NCBI RefSeq assembly: GCF_036688685.1
Contig: NZ_JAQQPS010000028.1
Location: forward strand, 1-64,000
Reading direction: 5' to 3'
DNA length: 64,000 nt
DNA from: JALYUM01 sp036688685
GTDB taxonomy: Bacteria; Pseudomonadota; Gammaproteobacteria; Burkholderiales; Burkholderiaceae_D
Shown: positions 1 through 9,600 of the stretch, in pieces
Layout: each line of letters opens with the position of its first letter
Position numbering within the stretch: the first letter of the stretch is position 1
Program-made: the position numbers and the translations under genes
The notes under the pieces: generated by a model
What the model saw: only the letters and a program-made list of their open reading frames with translations
The model's database searches: none
What the model was told of the DNA's origin: nothing

Positions 1-759
1 GGCGCGCCGGTGCACACCCTGGTGCTGTTCGTCGAGCAGTTGCGCCTGCCACAAAACGCCGCCGGCACCGTGCGCTATCACCGCGCCGACGGCACCGAGG
101 AACATGACGGCGGCGCGCCGGTCATCGGACTCACGGCGCCGGGCGGTATCGGCTTCGCCACGTCGCAAGCGATCGTCAGCTACGCTGCAACCAATATCGA
201 CACGGTCGCCCAGCAACACTTGCAGTTGACCGCCGGGCAGCGCTTCAACGTCAAAGCTGGCAAGAGTGTTTCGCTGTTTGCCCAGCAGGAAGGGCTGACC
301 GTGATTGCGAATTACGGCAAATTGCTGATGCAAAGCCAACACGACAGCACCCAGATCGACGCGGCCAAAGACGTCAAAATCAGTGCCAAAGGCCGCGTCA
401 TCATCATGGCCGAAGACATCGTCCTGATCAATTCCGCTGGCGCATACCTCAGCCTGAAGGATGGCGCGCCAGAAATCGGCGGTCCAGGTCCGATGCAGGT
501 CAAGACCGCAGGTCACCACTGGGACGGCCCTGCCAGCAAGACCGCCGAGCTGCCCACGTTTAGTGAAGGCAGTTTCGCGCGCACGCCGCGCCTGCTGCGC
601 GGGAGCGATGGCCAACCCGTCAAGGACATGGAACTTGGCCTTCAACGCGACGGCGCCCCGCCAGTGCCAGGCACCACCGACGCCGCCGGTGCAGCAGGCA
701 GGACCGAAGCTGACCGCATGCAGCAGCTGGTGGCGACCTTCCGTGCGCCGCGGCGCTGA
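1..759 (+). CDS. vgrG: VgrG-family type VI secretion protein, 5' end outside window, apparent internal deletion
   Basis: The reading frame is open from base 1, so the gene starts upstream. The first ~30 residues (HTLVLF, then AAGTVRYHR) match the gp27-like N-terminal half of VgrG spike proteins. From about residue 38 (VIGLTAPGGIGFATS) the protein is a DUF2345 region, which in full VgrGs follows several hundred residues later, after the gp5-type OB-fold. The central part therefore seems to be missing in frame, so the protein may be a non-functional remnant or an unusual short VgrG. Full VgrGs trimerise as the needle tip of the type VI secretion system. The downstream effector, adaptor and PAAR genes fit a VgrG cargo cassette. 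The family is clear; the deletion is inferred from memory of family architecture. Confidence 0.8.
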   Translation, partial: GAPVHTLVLFVEQLRLPQNAAGTVRYHRADGTEEHDGGAPVIGLTAPGGIGFATSQAIVSYAATNIDTVAQQHLQLTAGQRFNVKAGKSVSLFAQQEGLTVIANYGKLLMQSQHDSTQIDAAKDVKISAKGRVIIMAEDIVLINSAGAYLSLKDGAPEIGGPGPMQVKTAGHHWDGPASKTAELPTFSEGSFARTPRLLRGSDGQPVKDMELGLQRDGAPPVPGTTDAAGAAGRTEADRMQQLVATFRAPRR

Positions 760-803
760 GGCACACGCGGCACAACGCCTTTCTTGATTTGCAAGGAGAG
801 ACA

Positions 804-3029
804 ATGAGCGATCCAGAATCAAGCGGTACCTTTCCGGGAGCGCCGCAACTGACAGGCTACGGGGGAAAAGGTATTTTCCTCGGTAGCAAAACCGGCGTGA
901 CGTGGCTCAATGGCGGCTACCTCGACGTGATCATGCGCGAACCGCTACCCGGCATCGTTATCTTCGTGCACGGCGTCAATTCCGATGGCGAATGGTATGC
1001 GGCAGCAGAGCAAGGCCTGTGCGCGGGCCTGAACGAACGCCTCAAGCGCTGCGACGAACATATGGCTTACGCCACGGCCGAGGGTGGACAGCTGACCCCG
1101 GCAAACTACCTGCCGGAATTGACACCCGACGGGTTCGTCAATCCCGATATGAACCATAAAAATTTCATCGGCGAGAACGAGCACTTCTCGCCCGTGATCC
1201 ACTTCCGCTGGGGCTACAAGGCCAGCGTGCAGGAATTGCAGGAGTTCGGCGAAGGCATCTACCTGAACGAGCACAATTACTGGGGCGGCGGGCCGTTCGC
1301 CAATGGCTGCACGTCGCTGCCGGACCTGTGGACCGGGGGTATTTCGGACAACCTGCTCCTCTGGGTGCAGATCGAACACCTGAACCCGACCAGCGACCGC
1401 ATCGTCTTCAGTTGCCCGCCACGCCCGTATTACGTGCTGGCCGCGCTGCGCCTGGCCAGGCTGGTCGAATCGATCCGCCGGTGCCAGGCGGACGTTCCGA
1501 TCACCATCGTCTGCCACAGCCAGGGCAATATGGTCGGCATGGCGGCAGCCTTCCTTGGCGACACCCTGCCCCAGGCGCAGGATTCGGCCGGCGTGGCCGG
1601 ACGCTGCGTGGCCGACACCTATGTGCTGTGCAATCCCCCGTACAGCCTGGCGGAATCGAATTTTACCGAGAACTGGAGCGCGGGCAGCGCGAAGGATCGG
1701 CAGGGCGGCACGGGCCGCCAGAGCCTCGCAGCCCGGATCGGCACCCTGCGCGCCTTTTTCGACATCATCCGCCAGCCTGCTTCGCGTCCGCAGGACGCCG
1801 AAGACATCGACCGGTTCATGGCGAACGACGCCCACGGCTTTCACATTGCCACCGACCGCAGCGCGTACGGCTACGGCATCCGCCCCACTACGACCGGGCG
1901 CGTGACCTTGTACTGCAATCCGCATGACCAGGTGATCTCGTCGACGGCCGTGGTGGGAATCGGTTGGCGCGGTCTCAACCCGGATGAAATCGATGCCGCT
2001 GGCGGCAGGGGCATCTTCTGCCAGCGCGTGTTCGCGCAAGGGCATACCGTCGGCGCCAAGGGCACGTATCATTATTGGACCAACCACTATCGACAGCCCC
2101 GACCGGGCAGCCCGCAATTCTGGGTACCGGAATCGATGAAAGCGCGCTACTCGGTGGCGAAGGGGCTCGACGCGAACAAGGGCCGCATCGTGGGCAAAAT
2201 TCTTACCGTCGTGACGTCGCCTGTCATGATCGCGACGGTGGCGCTGGCCGGTATCCGGATCAACGCGGTGCCTGCCAAGGAGTGGGCAATTCCACTCGAC
2301 GCCCCCAACCTGCCCGCGCCGTTCAAGCCGCAGGCAGTGCGCTACGGCGCCGCCACCGATGCCTTCGACCAGCATTACGACGCGCCCGGCCAGGCGCGCG
2401 ACAAGGATCGCGTACGCGACGCCGGCGACCCGTACGCAGGCGACCAGCCGATTGCATCCAAACCCGGTGGGGCGCGCGAAGCAACCGACGCGGCGATGGG
2501 CGATGCCGGCACGGAGAGTTCCCTGCGCTACGAAGACCACGCGCGCCTGCGCATGCAGGCAAGGCGCGAGGGGCTCGTTGCAAAAACTGCGCAACACGTG
2601 GACGCCGAAGACAACCCCGAATCGGCCAGCGCCGACTACACAGCGTGGCGCAACAAGAAGATCAAGACGTTCCTGGCGGCCACCGTCGACACGCATGCCA
2701 CCGACCACTCGACCATCATGACCAATCCCATGCATGCGCAAAAGGCGTTGGCCTATGACGTCGCCATTGGGCACTGTCACATTCGGGACAAGGATATGCA
2801 CACGCTGCGAATCGCTGCGGACTGGCGTTTTCTGAATGGATTGGACAAGGATGATCCAAACAAGGTTTTCGTGGAATATTTTGGGAAGGGATTGTTCGGC
2901 GAACAATCTGTATTCGACTGGGCAAATGCTGCTGACAGCGATGGGCGCATGCCCGACAAGATAGTGGATGTGCGCGAGAGCCCGGCGCGGCCACGGCGCC
3001 CACTTTCGCAAAGGGGAAACAACGCATGA
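804..3029 (+). CDS. tle3: Tle3-type type VI lipase effector (alpha/beta hydrolase)
   Basis: This 741-residue protein has an alpha/beta hydrolase core. The N-terminal oxyanion region is VIFVHGVNS (about residues 52-60), the nucleophile is in CHSQG (Ser239), and a likely catalytic Asp lies in NPHDQ (Asp375). A hydrophobic stretch lies near residues 463-487, and the C-terminal third is charged and shows no recognised domain. The arrangement vgrG, lipase, DUF2875, PAAR is that of the Tle3 antibacterial phospholipase family secreted with VgrG. The ATG at 804 is preferred over an upstream in-frame TTG at 789 because AAGGAGAG lies 3-10 bases before it. The gene ends in an ATGA overlap with the next frame. 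No separate lipase immunity gene is visible beside it. Substrate specificity cannot be read from the sequence. Confidence 0.8.
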   Translation: MSDPESSGTFPGAPQLTGYGGKGIFLGSKTGVTWLNGGYLDVIMREPLPGIVIFVHGVNSDGEWYAAAEQGLCAGLNERLKRCDEHMAYATAEGGQLTPANYLPELTPDGFVNPDMNHKNFIGENEHFSPVIHFRWGYKASVQELQEFGEGIYLNEHNYWGGGPFANGCTSLPDLWTGGISDNLLLWVQIEHLNPTSDRIVFSCPPRPYYVLAALRLARLVESIRRCQADVPITIVCHSQGNMVGMAAAFLGDTLPQAQDSAGVAGRCVADTYVLCNPPYSLAESNFTENWSAGSAKDRQGGTGRQSLAARIGTLRAFFDIIRQPASRPQDAEDIDRFMANDAHGFHIATDRSAYGYGIRPTTTGRVTLYCNPHDQVISSTAVVGIGWRGLNPDEIDAAGGRGIFCQRVFAQGHTVGAKGTYHYWTNHYRQPRPGSPQFWVPESMKARYSVAKGLDANKGRIVGKILTVVTSPVMIATVALAGIRINAVPAKEWAIPLDAPNLPAPFKPQAVRYGAATDAFDQHYDAPGQARDKDRVRDAGDPYAGDQPIASKPGGAREATDAAMGDAGTESSLRYEDHARLRMQARREGLVAKTAQHVDAEDNPESASADYTAWRNKKIKTFLAATVDTHATDHSTIMTNPMHAQKALAYDVAIGHCHIRDKDMHTLRIAADWRFLNGLDKDDPNKVFVEYFGKGLFGEQSVFDWANAADSDGRMPDKIVDVRESPARPRRPLSQRGNNA

Positions 3030-4501
3030 GGTCTTTGATCAACAGCCGCCCACGTCGCATCGCATGGGCATTTCTTGCCTTCCTGCTCGCGGCCGGCACA
3101 GCACTCTTGCTTGCCTGGTTGGCCAGCGCCGAATCGAGCCATATTCTGTCCAATGGAGAAATAATGAAACGCTTTCTTGCTATGCCTGCGCTCGTTGCCA
3201 TCGCCACGCTGGCTTTGGTGAGCGCCTGTGCCGGGCCGCCCGCAGCGGCCGCCGCAGCTCCAGCCGCACCGGTAGCAGCCGCGCCTCCTCCTCCCTTCAT
3301 GGCGCAAGTGGTCGGCGTGCAGTGGCTCAATCCCCTGCAACGGCGGGACTACCCGACCGAATGGCAGTTGTTGTGGACGCTGGGCGTGGCTGCACCCAAT
3401 GAGAACGATGACATGGTACGGACTAAACCCCAAAAGTATGCCAAGCTTCAGGCGATCGGCGGACTGGCTGCCGGCAACGGAGGAAGCGAAACCTTCGAGG
3501 GTTTTCATGAAAAGTATGTCAGTGAACTGATCGATCGGTTCTATGATATTTATTTCTCCAGCTCTCGCTACTTCTACAATGCCCATTCGCTGAAGGACAA
3601 GACCACGCGGCGTGAACTGGCGGGCATTCATGTCGAATACGCGTTGCCGAACGGCAGGCTCGAACCCGTCGCTGCGGCGAAATATCTGAGCGAGACGATC
3701 AGAAAATGCTTCTTGATTGGCAATCCCCGCTTTCCCACAGCTTGGTCGCGCAGCACCCTGCCTGACGTGCGGGTCACCATGGGTGGCCCAAATGCAGGCT
3801 TTACCTCGCTGACAGCAGCGCTGGACTATTTGCAGGCGCATCCCGACCAAACCGTCTGGGCCATGAACTGGGACTCACCCAGTTACCCGCCCAAGGAAGA
3901 CCAGCTCAACGAGAACATGGTGCTGCTCGTACTGGCCGGCCCCAACTACAAAACCGCGCGCGATGCGCTGGCCTGGATTGGCCGTCCGGTCGACAACGCT
4001 ACTGCCAAATTCGCCGCAAAGGACCGCAGCGCCGCCGTCGTCGAAGCCTGGCACGCAACACTTGCTACTGCAGCGGCCAACGCAAACAAAACCGTGCCCG
4101 AGATGGGCTACGTGATCCACGACGCGAACATCAGCCACCCGGATTCCGGCGACCGCATGCGTCACCTGGCCCACGTGCTGGTGCTGGATGTGCCCGTCTT
4201 CGATTACATGAAGCAGACCTTCAACACGCCCTCGATACTCGGCGAAATGGGTGCGGGTACCGCACTGACCAATGTCGCGCTGGGCATTGCCTACGCCAAC
4301 CATTTCGGCAAGAACGTGCTGGTGGCAGGCACCACCGACCCGGCACACGCCACCGCCGTGCTCGTCACGCCGCCTGAAACGGTGCGCCCGATCGTTGCGG
4401 ACAAGCCGTGGTTCCGGGCGCGCGGCGAAAACCATGCCTATCTGATGTGGTGGGGCATCCGGCACGATGCCACGTTTCGCATGCAGGGTTTTTCGGATTG
4501 A
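3026..4501 (+). CDS. DUF2875 / Tla3-like adaptor for the Tle3 lipase, two candidate starts
   Basis: From about residue 90 (VVGVQWLNPLQRRDYPTEW) the protein matches the DUF2875 family. A member of this family, Tla3 of Pseudomonas aeruginosa, escorts the Tle3 lipase to VgrG. Two starts are plausible. The ATG at 3026 overlaps the tle3 stop (ATGA) and gives a 491-residue protein with a hydrophobic N-terminus. The ATG at 3164 is preceded by TGGAGAA and begins MKRFLAMPALVA, with a lipobox-like VSAC, giving a 445-residue lipoprotein followed by an Ala/Pro-rich linker. The second start looks better by ribosome binding site and signal. A surface or periplasmic lipoprotein could also serve as immunity protein, which is inference only. 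Confidence 0.75.
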   Translation: MRSLINSRPRRIAWAFLAFLLAAGTALLLAWLASAESSHILSNGEIMKRFLAMPALVAIATLALVSACAGPPAAAAAAPAAPVAAAPPPPFMAQVVGVQWLNPLQRRDYPTEWQLLWTLGVAAPNENDDMVRTKPQKYAKLQAIGGLAAGNGGSETFEGFHEKYVSELIDRFYDIYFSSSRYFYNAHSLKDKTTRRELAGIHVEYALPNGRLEPVAAAKYLSETIRKCFLIGNPRFPTAWSRSTLPDVRVTMGGPNAGFTSLTAALDYLQAHPDQTVWAMNWDSPSYPPKEDQLNENMVLLVLAGPNYKTARDALAWIGRPVDNATAKFAAKDRSAAVVEAWHATLATAAANANKTVPEMGYVIHDANISHPDSGDRMRHLAHVLVLDVPVFDYMKQTFNTPSILGEMGAGTALTNVALGIAYANHFGKNVLVAGTTDPAHATAVLVTPPETVRPIVADKPWFRARGENHAYLMWWGIRHDATFRMQGFSD

Positions 4502-4536
4502 TAGCCGGGGCAACAGAAACGTTACAGGAGAAGACC

Positions 4537-4800
4537 ATGCGCAATGTAATACGTTTGAATGACCCTACCAGCCATGGCGGGAAGGTGATATCGGCTTCGC
4601 CAAATAGCAAGGCGATGGGTGTGGCAATTGCCCGCAAGGGTGATCTGTGTAGCTGTCCATTACCCGGTCATGGCGTATGCAGAATCGCCGAGGGTGATCC
4701 CGAGGTGCTCATCGACGGCATTCCGGTGGCGTTCGCGGGACATAAGGCCGATTGCGGCGCGCTGTTGATCTCCACCTTGTCGAACAGCGCCCGCCGTTAG
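4537..4800 (+). CDS. PAAR-domain protein, type VI secretion tip
   Basis: This 87-residue protein is a stand-alone PAAR domain. It shows the typical opening RLNDPTSHGG, a Cys/His-containing middle (DLCSCPLPGHGVCRI) and the closing DCGALL. PAAR proteins cap the VgrG trimer with a zinc-stabilised cone and often help attach cargo. ACAGGAG at 4524-4530 sits 6 bases before the ATG and decides the start; longer in-frame starts upstream overlap the DUF2875 gene. It is the last intact gene of the vgrG-tle3-DUF2875-PAAR cassette. Confidence 0.9.
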   Translation: MRNVIRLNDPTSHGGKVISASPNSKAMGVAIARKGDLCSCPLPGHGVCRIAEGDPEVLIDGIPVAFAGHKADCGALLISTLSNSARR

Positions 4801-4801
4801 C

Positions 4802-4933
4802 CGCCAGGATAACGAGTCCGATTGGGCCTTCCTGCAACACCTGTTCAAGCGGCGCGGCATCGCCTGGTTCGTGTGGCCCGGGCGGGCGATGCCGCCGATT
4901 CCTATGGCGGCGCTGAGGCTTTCGTCAGGATAA
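4802..4933 (+). pseudogene. vgrG remnant (internal N-terminal-half fragment)
   Basis: The stretch immediately after the PAAR stop codon translates as RQDNESDWAFLQHLFKRR followed by GIAWFVWPG, and ends at a TAA at 4931-4933. This is a characteristic motif of the gp27-like domain of VgrG (ESDWxFLxxLxxRxGIAWF). It has no start codon of its own and loses similarity after about 4885, although a neighbouring frame (AGDAADS) may continue it through a frameshift. It is therefore a broken vgrG piece. In VgrG order this segment lies just before the HTLVLF segment found at base 10 of the window. Confidence 0.75.
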
Positions 4934-4959
4934 TATTGGCAAGAGGTGGACTGCGTCGG

Positions 4960-6492
4960 CTACATTTGCGTCACCCACATCGGTGCCGACCACAGGATAT
5001 TGCCGTCATCCTGCGTCACCCGCGCATAGTAGAAATGCTCGCCCGGCACCGGCGTGAACGTGAAGCTGGCCAGCTCGCTGAGCACCGACACCGTCCCGTT
5101 GCGCCCCGGGACGCCTTCCATCAATTTGAAACTGGCCGCCTGCTTGCCGGCGCTGCTGATAAATTGCGCCGTCAAGGTCAGCGCGCCGTTGTTGGTAAAC
5201 CGTTCGCCCATCACGTGGCCGTTCGCCGTCAAGACCAGCTGTCCGGTCTTGTCCATGGTGGCGAACACACGCCGCGCGCGCACTGCATCCATGAAGGTGG
5301 CGCGATTGAACGGCGCGCCGCGCGCCAGCAGCACGCCGGTGCGGTTGGTGTAGGCCGCGCCCCAGTTGGCGCAGTGGTTGTCCTGGTTGCTACTGAACGC
5401 CACGTGGTAACCGGCTTCCAGCGCCTGGTTGCAGGCGGCTTCAAAACTGCTGCGCCGGGTTTCGGTTTCGCTGTCGTTGCTCGAGAACGCATTGGTGTTG
5501 ACCACTTCGCACAAGGCCATCACGGCGTCGCCGTCACGCGTATAGCCGAGCGGGACGCCGTTCACCACGAACTGGCCGGTCGACGCGGGATGGTTGAACT
5601 GTCCGGTCCAGCCACGCGCGCGCATCAGCTGATACAGCCCGGCGTAGTCGCTGCGCGCGGTCCAGGTATCGGCGATGGCGGCGCCATCCTTGCCGCGTTC
5701 CCAGCCCAGCAGCTCGGTGCTGTCAAGGATGTTCAGGTGGCCGCCATTCGCGATCACGCCCCACTCCAGGCCGTACAGCGCCAGGAAACCGGGGTGCGCC
5801 GCGGTAAAGCGGAAGGCCTCGGCCAGGCCGCCATGAAACCGGGCGCGCGCGGTCTCCGGATCGGCGTCGGCATTCGTGCCGGTCGAGCCATCGAACATGT
5901 GGTTGTGTTCGGACGTGAGCAGAAAATCGAGCCCGCGCCCGCGCGCGAACGTGTACGCGTCCTTTGGGCCGAACGGCGCGCTTTGCGGCGGCTGCGCACT
6001 GTGGCAGCTGTCCAGCGCCGCGCCGCCGTCGCTGTCGTTGGCCTGGCTGTGCAGGTTGCCCAGGTAGATATCCCATGGCAGCGCTGCTGCCCGCGCCGCC
6101 GGCGCGAGCGCGGCGATGGGCACGCCGACCGCCACCTCCCATTCCTGCACCGCATCGCCGCCCCCCACGCCAGCCGTCAGGCGCACCGTGTAGATGCCCG
6201 CTTGCGTCGCCCCGGCCCAGTCCACTTTTGCCTCGACGGGTGCGCCGTGCAAGGTCACTTGTCCATGCCATTGCGCCACCGGCACGCCGGCGCGTGACAG
6301 ATCCAGGCGCCAGGTGGCCACCAGCGGCGTTGGCAGTTTGGGATAGTCGAACGAGAGCGTGAATGTGCGCGCGCCGGACGGCGGCGCGCGGTACGGCGCG
6401 AACAAGGTCGCCTCGAATTCACTGTGGTCGGGAGAAGGGCCGGCCGCGCAGGCCAGCAGCGGGAAAAGCAGCAGGACGATGGGCGCTTTCAT
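4960..6492 (-). CDS. PHP-domain (CehA/McbA-type) exported metallohydrolase-like protein
   Basis: This 510-residue protein has an N-terminal signal (MKAPIVLLLFPLLAC, possibly a lipoprotein). About 130 residues of beta-rich sequence follow, then a PHP metal-dependent phosphoesterase fold. Visible PHP landmarks are GNLHSQANDSDGG, LTSEHNHMFDG, GLEWG, GQFNHPAS and FSSNQDNH. In the first motif the usual second histidine of HxH is a glutamine. The family includes carbaryl and microcystin-type hydrolases, but the substrate here is unknown. The gene lies downstream of, and on the same strand as, ndvB, with 124 bases and a large hairpin between them. Confidence 0.75.
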   Translation of the reverse strand: MKAPIVLLLFPLLACAAGPSPDHSEFEATLFAPYRAPPSGARTFTLSFDYPKLPTPLVATWRLDLSRAGVPVAQWHGQVTLHGAPVEAKVDWAGATQAGIYTVRLTAGVGGGDAVQEWEVAVGVPIAALAPAARAAALPWDIYLGNLHSQANDSDGGAALDSCHSAQPPQSAPFGPKDAYTFARGRGLDFLLTSEHNHMFDGSTGTNADADPETARARFHGGLAEAFRFTAAHPGFLALYGLEWGVIANGGHLNILDSTELLGWERGKDGAAIADTWTARSDYAGLYQLMRARGWTGQFNHPASTGQFVVNGVPLGYTRDGDAVMALCEVVNTNAFSSNDSETETRRSSFEAACNQALEAGYHVAFSSNQDNHCANWGAAYTNRTGVLLARGAPFNRATFMDAVRARRVFATMDKTGQLVLTANGHVMGERFTNNGALTLTAQFISSAGKQAASFKLMEGVPGRNGTVSVLSELASFTFTPVPGEHFYYARVTQDDGNILWSAPMWVTQM

Positions 6493-6549
6493 GATGCAAT
6501 TATTGCAATTGCATTCACGCCCAGTTTGCGCCGAGGCGCTTTGCTACCC

Positions 6550-6588
6550 GCCGTCGCTATTATTCATTTGATAAATAATAACGACGGC
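6550..6588. other. Long inverted repeat between ndvB and the PHP gene
   Basis: Two 15-base arms (GCCGTCGCTATTATT at 6550-6564 and its near-perfect complement at 6574-6588, one mismatch) flank a 9-base loop. On the minus strand this folds just after the ndvB stop (6617) and about 60 bases before the PHP start. No T-run follows on that strand, so it is not a classic intrinsic terminator. It could be an mRNA-end-stabilising or attenuating structure. Confidence 0.6.
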
Positions 6589-6616
6589 GCAAGTTGGATT
6601 TCCCCTTTGAAATCAA

Positions 6617-9600
6617 TCACATGCCCAGTGCAATCACGGGACCCACGACGCGCAATTCCACGGTGTGGCGCTTGCCGTCGTCGACCATCGTCACTTCGTT
6701 GCCGGCGACCAGCTGGCCGTCGACCAGCATCAAGGCATGCTCCGCCAGTTTGACGTCCACCGCGTACGTCGCGCTGCCATGGCGGTATTCCATCGAGAAG
6801 CCCGGCCAGCCGTCCGGCAGCTGGGGCGTGAGCACCAGCTTGTCGTCATGGCGGCCAAAGCCCAGCAGCGACTCGACCATCAGGCGGTACATCCAGCCGG
6901 CCGACCCGGTGTACCAGCTCCAGCCACCGCGGCCTACATGCGGCGCCACCGCATACACGTCGGCCGTGACCACATACGGCTCGACTTTATAAATCGCCGT
7001 CTGTTCCGGGTTGGTGCTGTGGTTGACCGGATTGATCATCCGCAGCAGCTCCCAGGCGCGCGCGCCATTGCCCATGTGGGCGAAGGCCATCGCAGTCCAG
7101 ATGGCGGCATGGGTGTACTGGCCGCCGTTTTCACGCACGCCCGGCACATAGCCGCGGATGTAGCCCGGATTGAGCTTGCCGTCATCGAACGGCGGATCGA
7201 GTAGCTGCACGATGCCGGAGTCGCGCCGCACCAGGCGCGCGTCGACGTGCGCCATGGCGCTGGCCGCACGCTCGGCCGGCGCCGCGCCGGACAGCACGCC
7301 CCAACTCTGCGAGATCGAGTCGATCTGGCATTCGTCGTTGGTGGATGAACCCAGTGGCGTGCCGTCGTCGAAGTAGGCGCGCCGATACCACTCACCGTCC
7401 CACGCATTCTTCTCGATGTTGGCGCCCAGCTTCTCGGCTTCTGCGCGGCACGTGGACGCAAAGTGGCTGTCGTTATAGTTGTCGGCCACTTCGGCAAAGC
7501 GCTGCATCACGTCGATCAGGAACCAGCCCAGCCAGACCGATTCGCCCTTGCCGTGGTTGCCGACGCGATCCATGCCGTCGTTCCAGTCGCAGGTGCCGAT
7601 CAATGGCAAACCATGCTCGCCGAAGCGCAGGCCGTGCTTGATGGCGCGCACGCAGTGCTGGTACAGGTCGCCCACTTCATGCGATGCGCCCGGCATGTCG
7701 TAGTAGGACTCTTCTTCCGGTTTGAGCGGCCGCGCTTCCAGGTAGGGCGCGGTTTCGGACAGCACCGACATGTCGCCGGTGGTGCTGACGTAGCGGTACA
7801 CCGCCAGCGGCAGCCACAGGTAATCGTCCGAGCAGCGCGTGCGCACGCCCCGGTTTGAGGGCGGATGCCACCAGTGCTGCACGTCGCCTTCCGAGAACTG
7901 GTGCGCAGCGCACAGCAACAAGTGCTCACGCAGGATTTCAGGACGGGTGTGGACCGCCGCCATTGCATCCTGCAACTGGTCGCGGAAGCCGTAAGCGCCG
8001 CCGGACTGGTAGTAACCGCTGCGCGCCCACATGCGGCACGCGATGGTCTGGTACATCAGCCAGCCGTTGGCCAGCACGTCGAGCGCGGGCTCCGGCGTTG
8101 ACACCTGCAGCGCGCCCAGGGTTTCGTCCCAATAGCGGCGCACTTGCGCGAATGCGTCGGCGGCGGGCTCGGAACCCGAGTAGCGCTTGACGATACCGCT
8201 GGTGTCCTGGTTGCGGCGGCCACCGACGCCGAGCAGGAATACCAGTTCGTGCGACTCGCCCGGGGCCAGCGTGAAGGCCACCTGCAGCGCCGCGCACGGA
8301 TCGAGCGTAGCGCCAGTTTTGCCGGACATGGCGGTGCGACCCAGCGCGGCCGGATTGGCCAGGCTGCGGTTGCGGCCGACGAATTCAGTGCGGTCGCAGG
8401 TAAATGCGGTTTCCTTGCCATGCACGTGGAAGAAGCCCACGCGGCTGGAAAAATCGCTGTTGTAGGCATTGCGGGCAAACAGCGCGCCGCTGTCGGCATC
8501 GCGCTCGGTGACGATGTGCATGGCCGATTTTGCGCGCAAATCGCCCATCACCCATTCGACATAGCCGGTCACCGACAGGGTGCGGGTGACGTTCGAATCG
8601 TTACGCACCGTGATGACCACGTATTTCAGCGGCGCGTCGAGCGCAACGAAGGTGCGCAAGGTCGAATTGATCGCGTACGCGGTGTGTTCGAACTGGCTGT
8701 AGCCGAAGCCGTGGCGCGTCAGGTAGTCGGCGCCCGATGGCGCCGGCAAGGCCGTCGGCGACCAGTAGCTGCCGCTTTCTTCGTCGCGGATATAAAACGC
8801 TTCGCCGCCCTTGTCCGAGACCGGGTCGTTCTCCCAAGGCGTGAGACGGAATTCGTGGGCATTTTCGCTCCACGTGTAGGCCTGGCCGCTTTCGGAAATG
8901 ACGCTGCCGAACACCGGGCTGGCCAGGATGTTCGACCATGGTGCCGGCGTGCGGGAGGTCGCGCTGGTGCGGATCAGGTACTCGCGGCCGTCCGGACTGA
9001 AGCCGCCGATGCCGTTGTCGAGCAGGGTCTCGGGCATGGCCAGCACGGGAGCGCGGTGGATGAACGGCTCGCGTTCCTGGTTCGGCACCAGCAACGGCAG
9101 CGGCGCCGCCTTGACGTTGTTGGCGCGGCGGATCTGGTCGGTGAGCTTGCCGGCGGTATCGTTGATGATGACGCGGGCGACCGACTGCATCAGCACGCGG
9201 TCTTCCTGCGGGATCTGGTCGAGCAGGCGCACGAACACGCCACCCGGGCGGTCCAGCGACTGCGCGTCGGCGCCGGAAGCGATCAGACTCATGATCTGGT
9301 CGTGCAGCGCCTGGCGGTAGCCGGACGTGTCTTCGTACCAGATCACCAAATCGACAACCAGACCTTTCAGGCGCCAGTACGCGTGCGCCTGCACCAGTTC
9401 TCTGGCCAGTTCGATATTGGCGGCATCGCGGATGTGCATCAGCACGATCGGCAAGTCGCCGGAAATGGCATACGCCCACAGGCCCGACTGGCCGCGGTTA
9501 TTGCGCGCCACGATGCTCGGGTCGGCGCGCAGCAGCGCGTTCGGATACAGCACGCTGCCCGCCAGGCGGCTGTACATCTGAGCATCAGTCTCGGTTGCGT

